Below the pieces are notes generated by a model, which worked only from the letters and a program-made list of their open reading frames with translations, searched no databases and had not been told where the DNA came from. 15,843 bases of DNA, from positions 1 to 15,843 of the forward strand of contig CAIWKU010000497.1 in NCBI GenBank assembly GCA_903913355.1, written 5' to 3'. Both the position numbers and the translations under genes were made by a program. Shown here in pieces: positions 8,353-15,253 of this stretch (positions within the stretch are counted from its first letter, which is position 1; each line of letters begins with the position of its first letter). This stretch comes from an uncultured Bacteroidota bacterium. Lineage in GTDB: Bacteria > Bacteroidota > Bacteroidia > Chitinophagales > Chitinophagaceae.

Positions 8353-8395
8353 TAATCTATAGTGATTGGCTTATTTTTTTTTCAAAAAATTACTG

Positions 8396-9613
8396 CTATA
8401 CACCTGCCATTTGTGTTTGCAATACTTTTTTAATAACAGCTACCATTTTCTCTCCTTTTTCGCGAATCTGTTCATCTGTCCAAACAAGACTTATCGATGT
8501 AGAAATACACCTGCTCATGATCGCATCACTGGCAGAAAATTGTGTGCTTTTCAATTTTGCTAAAGCAATTTTTTGTTCTTCGCTGATAGCATGCAAAGTT
8601 CCCGCCTGCTTCAGGTGATCCCATTTACTGATATAATGCCAGTTATTCACGAACCAATAAAAATTACCCGCCAGGATTCCTTGCATTTTCATTTCTGCTA
8701 CTACGGCGCGAGTCAATTCTTCTGTTGGAAGAAACCAACTAATAAAGCTGTAGCTGTCTACACCACCTTCCGGAATTACGCGAAACGAAATTTCCGGTAT
8801 CTGCTCCAGGTAAGCTCGCAATGCCAGGTTATTCTTTTTTTGCAGAGTTAAAAAAGTATCCAGTTTTCTTATTTGGGCTAACCCCACTGCTGCATGTAAT
8901 TCACTTATCCGATAATTATAGCCAATAAAAGGATGTAAGTCGGCACCACGATCGGCTCCCAGGTGATCATGTCCATGATCTGTATACCCATCTGATTTAA
9001 TATACATATCCTTATCATTGGTCATTACAACCCCACCTTCTGCACATGTAATCGTTTTTACAAAATCGAATGAGAAAGTACCTGCATCTCCAATGGTGCC
9101 CAATGATTTACCCTTGTAAGTTGCTCCAATACTTTGACAGGCATCTTCCAGTAAGATCAAATGATGTTCAGCACAAATCTGTTTCAACGCATCGAGATCG
9201 GCCATACTTCCGCACATATGTACCGGCATGACACATTTTGTTTTGGGTGTAATGGCTGCACGAACCGCATCCGGACTCAACGTAAGTGTTTCGTCAATAT
9301 CTACCAGTACGGGTACGGCACCAACACTTAAAACCGCTTCAAAACTGGCAACAAATGTAAAAGCAGGCATAATTACTTCATCGCCTGCACCAATACCCAA
9401 TGCAGCCATGGCGGTGGTTAGTGCAGATGTACCACTGGAAGTCAGTTGCGCATACCCACAACCAAATACCTGTGTAATGGCTGTTTCCAGTTCTTTGGCT
9501 TTCCAGATCCCTTTGCGTGGACCATCAAATCCATACCGCATCAGGATGCCTGTTTCCAGCACATCATTTACTTCTTTTCTTTCTTCTTCGCCAAATAATT
9601 CAAAACCGGGCAT
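8396..9613 (-). CDS. KdnA-like DegT/DnrJ/EryC1/StrS aminotransferase (putative 8-amino-KDO biosynthesis)
   Basis: This 405-residue PLP-dependent sugar aminotransferase has full family length. PLP-binding landmarks are intact: S-S-G-T-S-A (59-64), the LLEDACQSIG segment with Asp157 pairing to the pyridine nitrogen, and catalytic Lys186 in SFDFVKTITCAEGG. The G-Y-N-Y-R-I-S-E-L segment (231-239) is also present. Several features recall Shewanella KdnA, which aminates the C8 ketone of 8-oxo-KDO to make 8-amino-3,8-dideoxy-KDO: the MPGFELFGEEER start, F-V-K-T-I-T-C, DHGHDHLGADRG (212-223), N-F-Y-W-F-V-N-N-W-H-Y and the SDAIMSRCIS end. That specificity is an inference from remembered motifs. Its partner KdnB, the dehydrogenase, is not in the window. 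Ala replaces the first Gly of the common G-E-G-G. The MPGFEL start and a promoter match 56 nt upstream support ATG 9613. Confidence 0.88.
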   Translation of the reverse strand: MPGFELFGEEERKEVNDVLETGILMRYGFDGPRKGIWKAKELETAITQVFGCGYAQLTSSGTSALTTAMAALGIGAGDEVIMPAFTFVASFEAVLSVGAVPVLVDIDETLTLSPDAVRAAITPKTKCVMPVHMCGSMADLDALKQICAEHHLILLEDACQSIGATYKGKSLGTIGDAGTFSFDFVKTITCAEGGVVMTNDKDMYIKSDGYTDHGHDHLGADRGADLHPFIGYNYRISELHAAVGLAQIRKLDTFLTLQKKNNLALRAYLEQIPEISFRVIPEGGVDSYSFISWFLPTEELTRAVVAEMKMQGILAGNFYWFVNNWHYISKWDHLKQAGTLHAISEEQKIALAKLKSTQFSASDAIMSRCISTSISLVWTDEQIREKGEKMVAVIKKVLQTQMAGV

Positions 9614-9621
9614 ATGAGATA

Positions 9622-9642
9622 GTTTAAAGTTGAACGTTTAGG
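9622..9642 (+). repeat. Short 7-nt repeat block in the aminotransferase leader
   Basis: Three adjacent 7-nt units, GTTTAAA, GTTGAAC and GTTTAGG, lie between the putative promoter and the start of the aminotransferase gene. They share the GTT(G/T/A)AA flavour of the octamer block at 5910-5949. The block is short and could be chance. Confidence 0.3.
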
Positions 9643-9668
9643 GTGATTGGTTCTGTAAAGAACGAGGG

Positions 9669-9699
9669 CAAAGGTACAAAAGAATCAATAACTGGTAAA
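9669..9699 (-). promoter_or_regulatory. Bacteroidota-type promoter for the KdnA-like aminotransferase
   Basis: On the minus strand TACCTTTG (9669-9676) matches the -7 consensus TAnnTTTG exactly. TTTA (9696-9699), one base off TTTG, lies 19 nt upstream as the -33 element. This would give a leader of about 50 nt containing the short heptamer block. It sits in the 142-nt region divergent to the DsbA-like gene, for which I see no equally good promoter. Confidence 0.55.
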
Positions 9700-9755
9700 G
9701 GTGGTTACGATTACAAACGTTAAAATAGCAAGGAGAAACTCCCTATTTTTACTCT

Positions 9756-10400
9756 ATGAATTCGACTGTTTTTTATTGTTATGATGCGTATTGTGGCTGG
9801 TGCTATGGATTTAGTCCTGTGATTCAGAAAATTGCCGAAAATTATCCTTCTATAACCATCGAAGTATTATCGGGTGGGATGGTTTTACCCGATAAACCTG
9901 TACATATCAGTGCTACTGCAGGATTTATTCAGAAAGCATATCCTACTGTTGAAGAATATACCGGCATCCGGTTTGGGGAAGATTATTTATGGCATATCAA
10001 TCACCCGGATCTTAGCGATTGGTATCCCAACTCCGAAAAACCTGCCATCGCCTTATGCATTTTCAAAGAATATTATCCCGAGAGGCAGGTGGCATTTGCT
10101 TCCGATCTGCAATATGCCTTGCATTATGAGGGCAGGGATCTGACAGATGATGAAGCTTACAGGCACTTACTTGAAAAATACAGCATCCAGCCAGAGGTAT
10201 TTTATACGAAATTAAAAACTGAAGAGTATAAAGAGCAGGCTCACTACGAATTTCAACTTTGCAAACAGCTAGAGGTAACCGGTTTCCCTTGTGTGTTTTT
10301 ACAAAACTCAGATACCCGATTTACTATGCTTGCCAAAGGCTATACAGATTATGAAACCCTGAAATCCAGGCTGGACAAGGCTTTACGTGAGCAAGAGTGA
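9756..10400 (+). CDS. DsbA-family thioredoxin-fold protein, cytoplasmic
   Basis: This 214-residue protein has a thioredoxin fold with a helical insertion. Strand one leads straight into the active site, Y-C-G-W-C (Cys13 and Cys16). The helical insertion covers about 48-165, and the cis-proline loop is T-G-F-P-C-V with Pro178. There is no signal peptide: the protein begins MNSTVFYCYDAYCGWCYGF, so it should be cytoplasmic. This places it with the DsbA-like/FrnE-type proteins, often annotated simply as DsbA family protein, and not with periplasmic DsbA. Cys8, near the CxxC, and Cys179, just after the cis-proline, are extra features. Role is probably thiol-disulfide exchange or thiol-dependent isomerisation or reduction; the substrate is unknown. 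ATG 9756 gives the minimal N-terminus typical of the group. The gene is divergent from the aminotransferase and convergent with the RidA-like gene. Confidence 0.88.
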   Translation: MNSTVFYCYDAYCGWCYGFSPVIQKIAENYPSITIEVLSGGMVLPDKPVHISATAGFIQKAYPTVEEYTGIRFGEDYLWHINHPDLSDWYPNSEKPAIALCIFKEYYPERQVAFASDLQYALHYEGRDLTDDEAYRHLLEKYSIQPEVFYTKLKTEEYKEQAHYEFQLCKQLEVTGFPCVFLQNSDTRFTMLAKGYTDYETLKSRLDKALREQE

Positions 10401-10438
10401 TGATAATTTTATCTTTAGAATGAAACTGTAGGAATTTG

Positions 10439-10951
10439 TTATTCTACCTCTACAATCAATTCTACTTCTACTGCTGTATTAAAAGGTAAAGAAGCTACGC
10501 CAACAGCAGATCTGGCATGTTTGCCTTTTTCACCAAAAATCTCTACCATTAGGTCTGAAAATCCATTGATCACTTTTGGCTGGTCAGTAAAATTGCTGTC
10601 ACTGTTTACCATACCCAAAACTTTTACAATACGCTTAACTTTCCGAAGATCACCCAACTCATTTTTTAACACAGCTATTTGCACTAATGCCGTTAGCCTT
10701 GCTGCTTCATACCCTTGTTCAATGGTTAAATCCTTACCTAATTTCCCGGTAACATATTTTCCATCTGGCAAAACCGGGCCTTTTCCTGAAAGAAACAGCA
10801 AATGATCTACCCTTACCACATTTACATAATTGGCTACCGGGCCAGACACTTTAGGCAACTGAATACCTTTGGCTGCCAGTTTTTCTTCCGGACTTTGCGC
10901 TGCGGCATACACACTGACCAGGATAAGCAACAAACTAGCATACTTTCTCAT
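10439..10951 (-). CDS. Exported RidA/YjgF-family protein
   Basis: This 170-residue protein has an N-terminal signal peptide, MRKYASLLLILVSVYAAA with Gln at the predicted +1. A complete Rid domain follows: LLFLSGKGPVLPDGKY, then LRKVKRIVKVLGMVN, and GEKGKHARSAVG (141-152). Rid proteins hydrolyse reactive enamine/imine intermediates made by PLP enzymes. The conserved Arg that binds the substrate carboxylate is present (Arg147), and Glu162/Glu164 lie in the last strand where deaminase-type members keep a Glu. The sequence resembles the larger Rid subfamily with NFTDQPKVINGFSDL, not the short RidA group. Export to the periplasm is unusual for Rid proteins, so the substrate is unclear. I chose ATG 10951 because it gives a clean signal peptide; the frame stays open to 11065, but those residues lack conserved features. 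Confidence 0.88.
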   Translation of the reverse strand: MRKYASLLLILVSVYAAAQSPEEKLAAKGIQLPKVSGPVANYVNVVRVDHLLFLSGKGPVLPDGKYVTGKLGKDLTIEQGYEAARLTALVQIAVLKNELGDLRKVKRIVKVLGMVNSDSNFTDQPKVINGFSDLMVEIFGEKGKHARSAVGVASLPFNTAVEVELIVEVE

Positions 10952-11110
10952 ATCTACTGTTTTTACAATCAACCATTTGAAAAAATTGGGGCGATTATTA
11001 TCTATACCCCGGTTTGCGGAATTTAATTTCGTTAAAAAATCGATACACACAGCTTCTTCTGGCATCTTTATTCATTTTACCTTTACTTTGCACCTCTTAA
11101 AGCAATTATT

Positions 11111-11527
11111 ATGGAGTATAGTAAATTAATATCGGTTACAGGGTTACCTGGCTTATTTGAACTGGTGGGTAGCAAAACGGATGGCGCAATTGTAAAATCG
11201 CTGGATGATAAAACCACCCGCTTTGTAAGCAGCAGAGTTCACAATTTTTCACATCTGGAAAGTATTGAAGTGTATACTGTCCGCGATAATGTGAATTTGA
11301 CAGATGTGTTCCAGGCCATGGGAAAAAGTAAAGAAGCCCTGCCCTCTGATAAAGATGCAGCTGCCGTAAAAGCCTATTTTCAGAAAGTGTATCCTGATAT
11401 GGACTTTTCACGTGTATATAGCAGCGATATGAAAAAAATGGTAAAATGGTACAGTATTATTAAAGAAAATAATATTGACCCGACTTTGAGCGAGACCGAA
11501 GAAGAAGAGGAAGAAAACAAAGCCTGA
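11111..11527 (+). CDS. DUF5606 domain-containing protein
   Basis: This 138-residue soluble protein is typical of Bacteroidota. The conserved start MEYSKLISVTGLPGLFELVG is followed by an SKTDGAIVKSLDD strand, FVSSRVHNFSHLESIEVYT and VNLTDVFQAM. A second helical part holds YFQKVYPDMDFSRVYSSDMKKMVKWY. The C-terminus is a very acidic tail (SETEEEEEENKA). There is no signal peptide or membrane segment. The N-terminal half looks like a small beta-barrel, possibly nucleic-acid or ligand binding (inference); function is not established. It is divergent from the RidA-like gene, and a strong hairpin terminator lies 23 nt after the stop, so it is probably monocistronic. Confidence 0.9.
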   Translation: MEYSKLISVTGLPGLFELVGSKTDGAIVKSLDDKTTRFVSSRVHNFSHLESIEVYTVRDNVNLTDVFQAMGKSKEALPSDKDAAAVKAYFQKVYPDMDFSRVYSSDMKKMVKWYSIIKENNIDPTLSETEEEEEENKA

Positions 11528-11550
11528 TCTTAACAGAATATATTGTTTGG

Positions 11551-11587
11551 AAAACCGTGAGTCAGATTGATTCGCGGTTTTTTATTT
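11551..11587 (+). terminator. Rho-independent terminator after the DUF5606 gene
   Basis: AAAACCGTGA (11551-11560) pairs with TCGCGGTTTT (11572-11581), giving a 10-bp stem with one G-T wobble and an 11-nt loop. The descending arm runs into a T-rich tail. It lies 23 nt past the stop codon. Confidence 0.8.
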
Positions 11588-11693
11588 TAGTAGATTGATA
11601 CAGCATAAATCATTAATTTTCTGGTTACTTATTCATCGTGATTTATCTGCTTTTAGAAAAAAGCCCGCTAATTAAAAACAGAACCAGTACCTA

Positions 11694-12082
11694 ATGACAC
11701 AGGAAAAGAACAAAAATATTGTTGAAGGTGAAATAGCCGATTATTGTATGGAAGACAATGGTATACTGGTTTCGTTTTCCAAAAACCCAAAAAGAACGAT
11801 TGCCAATATTACGGCGAATATTGCCCTTGTAAAACAGATCACCCATAAAAAAAAGTTCCCTTACTTATCCATTTGTGCAACTCTCCCGTACCCAGTAGAG
11901 AAACACAAAAATTTGCCACAGAACAATTGTCTTCCGTTTATATAGCTATGGCCATGGTATCGAAACCCGGCTTAGCGAGTTTTATTATGGCTTTATTGTT
12001 CAAATTCAAAAAGCCACCCATCCCCATGAAAAGTTTTACCAATGAAAATGAAGCCCGGCAATGGCTACAACAATATGTGTAG
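11694..12082 (+). pseudogene. SpoIIAA/DUF7793-like small protein, split by a -1 frameshift at an A8 tract
   Basis: Two overlapping frames together make one plausible 129-residue protein. From ATG 11694 the first 54 codons read sensibly up to VKQITHKKK; beyond this the frame gives non-homologous residues and stops at 11945. If the reading frame moves back one base at the A8 tract (11847-11854), translation continues VPLLIHLCNSPVPSRETQKF and on through AMAMVSKPGL, PPIPMKSFTNE and ARQWLQQYV to the TAG at 12080-12082. The joined product resembles small SpoIIAA/STAS-like proteins found in Bacteroidota (DUF7793 type, from memory), in which the second half carries the conserved K-P-G-L and P-P-I-P-M-K-S-F motifs. 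The second half cannot start by itself except at a TTG (11873) inside the domain. It is therefore either a decayed gene, an assembly error in the homopolymer, or a gene expressed by programmed frameshifting. The upstream gene ends in a terminator, so it has its own transcript. Confidence 0.75.
11847..11855 (+). other. Candidate -1 slippery site (A AAA AAG) within A8
   Basis: In the zero frame the codons are CAT AAA AAA AAG TTC. Positions 11849-11855 read A AAA AAG, with AAA and AAG as the zero-frame codons, the same heptamer phase as E. coli dnaX. Slipping back one base gives GTT (11855-11857) as the next codon, exactly the frame of the conserved second half. I see no strong downstream hairpin and no upstream Shine-Dalgarno-like element, so a functional recoding signal is unproven. 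An A8 run can also cause transcript slippage. Confidence 0.45.
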
Positions 12083-12203
12083 TTATAAAGAATACCATAC
12101 TCTGCTTCACCAAACCCGAAACAAGCAACCCCTAACCAGCTACCTCTAACCCAATCATAACTCCTTCTTTATTCCTAACTTGTGCCTTCTCAAGATCATT
12201 CGT

Positions 12204-15185
12204 ATGAAAAGAACCTTCTATTGCACTATTCTTTGTGTTTTATTCAGTATGTATGCCAGCATCTCTGTGCAGGCCCAACATTTCTATGAAAAAGATAAAG
12301 CTGCTTTAAAATGGGTTAAAAAGAAATTCCGGAAGCTGAGTAAAGATGAGCGGATTGCGCAATTAATGATTATTCGTGGCTTGAGTAACCAGGGGCCAGA
12401 GCATGTAGCGGAAGTAATTGAACAGATCAAAAAATATAATGTTGGCGGGATCTGCTTTTTTCAGGGGGGCCCTGTAAGGCAGGCGATGCTTACCAATTTA
12501 TACCAATCCATTGCCAAAACACCCATCATGATCTCTATTGATGGAGAATGGGGTCTTGGCATGCGTTTAGACAGTGTGATTAGTTATCCCAGACAGTTAA
12601 TGATGGGAGCTACAACGGATGCTACCCTGATCTATCAATTTGGTAAAGCTGTTGGGGAACAATGTAAACGCATGGGTATTCAGGTAAACTATGCCCCAGA
12701 TGTGGATGTCAATAATAATCCAATGAACCCGGTGATCAATGACAGAAGTTTTGGAGAAGACAAATACAAAGTAGCTTTATATGGAGTTGAATATATGCGG
12801 GGCATGCAGGATGTAGGTGTGATGGCCACAGCAAAACATTTTCCTGGGCATGGAGATGTTTCGGTTGACTCACACAAAGACCTTCCGGTTATCACTAAAA
12901 GCAGGGCGGAATTGGATAACCTGGAATTATACCCTTTCAGAGAACTGATAAAAGCCGGGGTGGGAAGTATAATGACGGCACACCTTTCGATTCCTGCCAT
13001 TGATACCACTACGCATTTACCCAGTTCATTATCTTATCTGAATGTAACGGGTGTTCTGCGCAATGACCTTGGATTTGAAGGCATTTCATTTACAGATGCT
13101 TTGGAAATGCAGGGTGTTACCAAATATTTTCCAAAAGGAGATGCCTCAGTACTCTCCTTGATTGCCGGAAATGATATGCTTTGTCTGCCAGGCGATATTC
13201 CCGGTAGCATTGCCAAGATAAAAGAAGCCATTAAAGAAGGGAAGCTTAGCTGGGATATTATCAATGCCAAAGTAAAAAAAGTATTATTGGCGAAATACCA
13301 CCTCGGACTGAATAAAATAACCCCCATTCAAACGGATGGTCTGGTAGAAGATTTGAACAAACAAACCACGCGGATCAAAACATTGTTGAGCGAAAATGCC
13401 CTAACACTTTTACATAAACAAAATCCTGATATTTTTCCTCTTGGTAACGGTAAGAAAATAGCCTATATCAGTATCGGAGCACCTACAGAGAATGCGATTG
13501 CAGCAAAATTAAGAATCGAGAATCAGGCAGATGTTTACTTATTTGGCAGTAAGCCCCAGATAGGAAAACAATTAATGGATGATAAGACAAACCTGATTCC
13601 CCTGGAAAAAACAGATACCGCTTCTGTGGTACAATTACTCAATACACTCAATCAAAAAAAATATGATGTGATTATTGTTGGACTGCATAATTATAGTCGC
13701 AGGCCTGCTAATAATTTCGGACTAAGCAGCCCCTCTCTTTATTTATTAAATGCATTACAACAGTTTCAGACCATTACATTGATTTTTGGAAATCCCTATG
13801 CTATCAAAAACATCAATTATGCGCCTAACCTGATTGCCTGCTATGAGGATGATGATATTACACAGAATGCCGCTGTTGCTCTTTTACAGGGTAAGATACA
13901 GGCCAAAGGAAAATTACCTGTAACAGTTGCAGAGAATTTAAAATTTGGTGACGGCATTTTGTATCATAATTATTTTCCACTCAGCACTCCCGAGTCTGTT
14001 GGTTTGGCAGCTGATTCATTGGCAAAGATAGATGCCATTGCCAGCGATGCCGTTGCCAAAGGTGCCACACCCGGCTGCGTAATTTTGGTAGCCAAAGATG
14101 GAAAACTGGTGTATCATAAAGCATTTGGCTATACCAATTTTGATCAGAAAGAGCCGGTTACCAAAGAGATGGTTTATGATCTTGCCTCTGTTACCAAAAT
14201 ATCTGCTACCAATGTTTCGATCATGAAATTATATGAAGAAGGTAAGGTAGATATTAATAAAACACTGGGAGATTACCTTCCCTGGGTAAAAGGGAGTAAT
14301 AAAGCTTCCTTAAAATTGAATGATATATTATTACACCAGGCGGGATTGGTACCTTTTATTCCTTTTTACCGTGAATTACTGGATACTACAACAGGCAAGC
14401 CTTTGGCTGGCTATTTTACCAACGAAAAAGATGAACAGCACCAATATCGGGTAGCAGAAGGATATTATCTGCGAAATGATTGGGAAGATACTTTGCTCAA
14501 ACGAATACTGCAAAGTAAAATAACCACCCCGGGCAAATATGTTTATAGCGACAATGATTTTATTTTCCTGGGCAAAATTGTAGAAGCGGTAAGCGGCAAA
14601 CCATTAAATCAATATGCAAAAGAAACTTTCTATGATCCTTTGCAAATGAGTACGACCACTTTCCTGCCTCGCGAGAAAATGCCTGTTAGCGAAATCGCTC
14701 CCACTGAATTAGAAAAACATTTTCGTCAGCAACTGTTACGTGGCGATGTGCATGATGAAGGATCTGCCATGTTTGGCGGAGTAGCCGGCCATGCGGGTTT
14801 ATTCAGCAATGCCTATGATCTGGCACAGCTTTACCAGATGCTGGTGAATGGCGGCGAATTAAATGGTGTGAGGATACTGAAAAAATCAACGATAGATAAA
14901 TTTACAGCGTACGGATCAGATGTGAGCAGAAGAGGGATCGGATTTGATAAGCCTGAAAAAAACAATGCTACCCGAAAAGACCCCTATCCATCGCGCAGCG
15001 TTTCACCTGAAACTTTTGGGCATACTGGCTTTACTGGCACCTGTGTTTGGGTAGATCCAAAGTATCATCTGGTCTATATTTTCCTGTCCAACAGGGTAAC
15101 GCCTACACGGGATAATAATAAAATAAGCCAGCTAAACGTGCGTTCAAACATCCAGGAAGCCATTTATCAGTCAATAATCCACTAA
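12204..15185 (+). CDS. Exported fusion of GH3 (NagZ-like) glycosidase and beta-lactamase-family serine hydrolase
   Basis: This 993-residue two-enzyme protein starts with a signal peptide (residues 1-25, ending VQA|Q). A GH3 N-terminal barrel follows (about 35-370). It carries KHFPGHGDVSVDSHKDLP from 211, the His-Asp loop typical of NagZ-type beta-N-acetylglucosaminidases, and the probable nucleophile Asp298 in S-F-T-D-A-L. A GH3 C-terminal-like alpha/beta domain covers about 385-580. The last 400 residues are a beta-lactamase/class-C esterase fold: S-V-T-K (662-665, nucleophile Ser662), Y-S-D at 781-783 in place of Y-x-N, and H-T-G at 940-942. The likely role is trimming of peptidoglycan-derived muropeptides or amino-sugar glycans in the periplasm, with the second domain acting as a peptidase or esterase; this is inference. 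Such fusions are known in Bacteroidota. I chose ATG 12204 because it gives a normal signal peptide; the earlier in-frame TTG at 12180 does not. Confidence 0.93.
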   Translation: MKRTFYCTILCVLFSMYASISVQAQHFYEKDKAALKWVKKKFRKLSKDERIAQLMIIRGLSNQGPEHVAEVIEQIKKYNVGGICFFQGGPVRQAMLTNLYQSIAKTPIMISIDGEWGLGMRLDSVISYPRQLMMGATTDATLIYQFGKAVGEQCKRMGIQVNYAPDVDVNNNPMNPVINDRSFGEDKYKVALYGVEYMRGMQDVGVMATAKHFPGHGDVSVDSHKDLPVITKSRAELDNLELYPFRELIKAGVGSIMTAHLSIPAIDTTTHLPSSLSYLNVTGVLRNDLGFEGISFTDALEMQGVTKYFPKGDASVLSLIAGNDMLCLPGDIPGSIAKIKEAIKEGKLSWDIINAKVKKVLLAKYHLGLNKITPIQTDGLVEDLNKQTTRIKTLLSENALTLLHKQNPDIFPLGNGKKIAYISIGAPTENAIAAKLRIENQADVYLFGSKPQIGKQLMDDKTNLIPLEKTDTASVVQLLNTLNQKKYDVIIVGLHNYSRRPANNFGLSSPSLYLLNALQQFQTITLIFGNPYAIKNINYAPNLIACYEDDDITQNAAVALLQGKIQAKGKLPVTVAENLKFGDGILYHNYFPLSTPESVGLAADSLAKIDAIASDAVAKGATPGCVILVAKDGKLVYHKAFGYTNFDQKEPVTKEMVYDLASVTKISATNVSIMKLYEEGKVDINKTLGDYLPWVKGSNKASLKLNDILLHQAGLVPFIPFYRELLDTTTGKPLAGYFTNEKDEQHQYRVAEGYYLRNDWEDTLLKRILQSKITTPGKYVYSDNDFIFLGKIVEAVSGKPLNQYAKETFYDPLQMSTTTFLPREKMPVSEIAPTELEKHFRQQLLRGDVHDEGSAMFGGVAGHAGLFSNAYDLAQLYQMLVNGGELNGVRILKKSTIDKFTAYGSDVSRRGIGFDKPEKNNATRKDPYPSRSVSPETFGHTGFTGTCVWVDPKYHLVYIFLSNRVTPTRDNNKISQLNVRSNIQEAIYQSIIH

Positions 15186-15253
15186 AATCAATAAGAAAGG
15201 ATAAGTCGAAAGCAAAAGCTAACTTCGTATTCAATCATTTTAACATCTATTAT

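Noticed and set aside
8371..8390. T-run and A-run after the aminotransferase gene as a terminator
   Set aside because: The inverted repeat is only A/T pairs with almost no loop and no GC stem, so it is not a convincing terminator.
10952..11065. N-terminal extension of the RidA-like protein from the earlier start at 11065
   Set aside because: It would bury the signal peptide 38 residues inside the chain and overlaps the promoter region of the divergent DUF5606 gene.
11856..11920. Downstream stem-loop stimulating the slippery heptamer
   Set aside because: By eye the region is AT-rich with no GC-rich inverted repeat at the usual 5-8 nt distance; not claimed as a feature.
12689..13327. Two minus-strand open frames of 97 and 106 residues inside the GH3 domain
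   Set aside because: They oppose the conserved GH3 catalytic region and show no signal or domain; they are shadows of the plus-strand gene.
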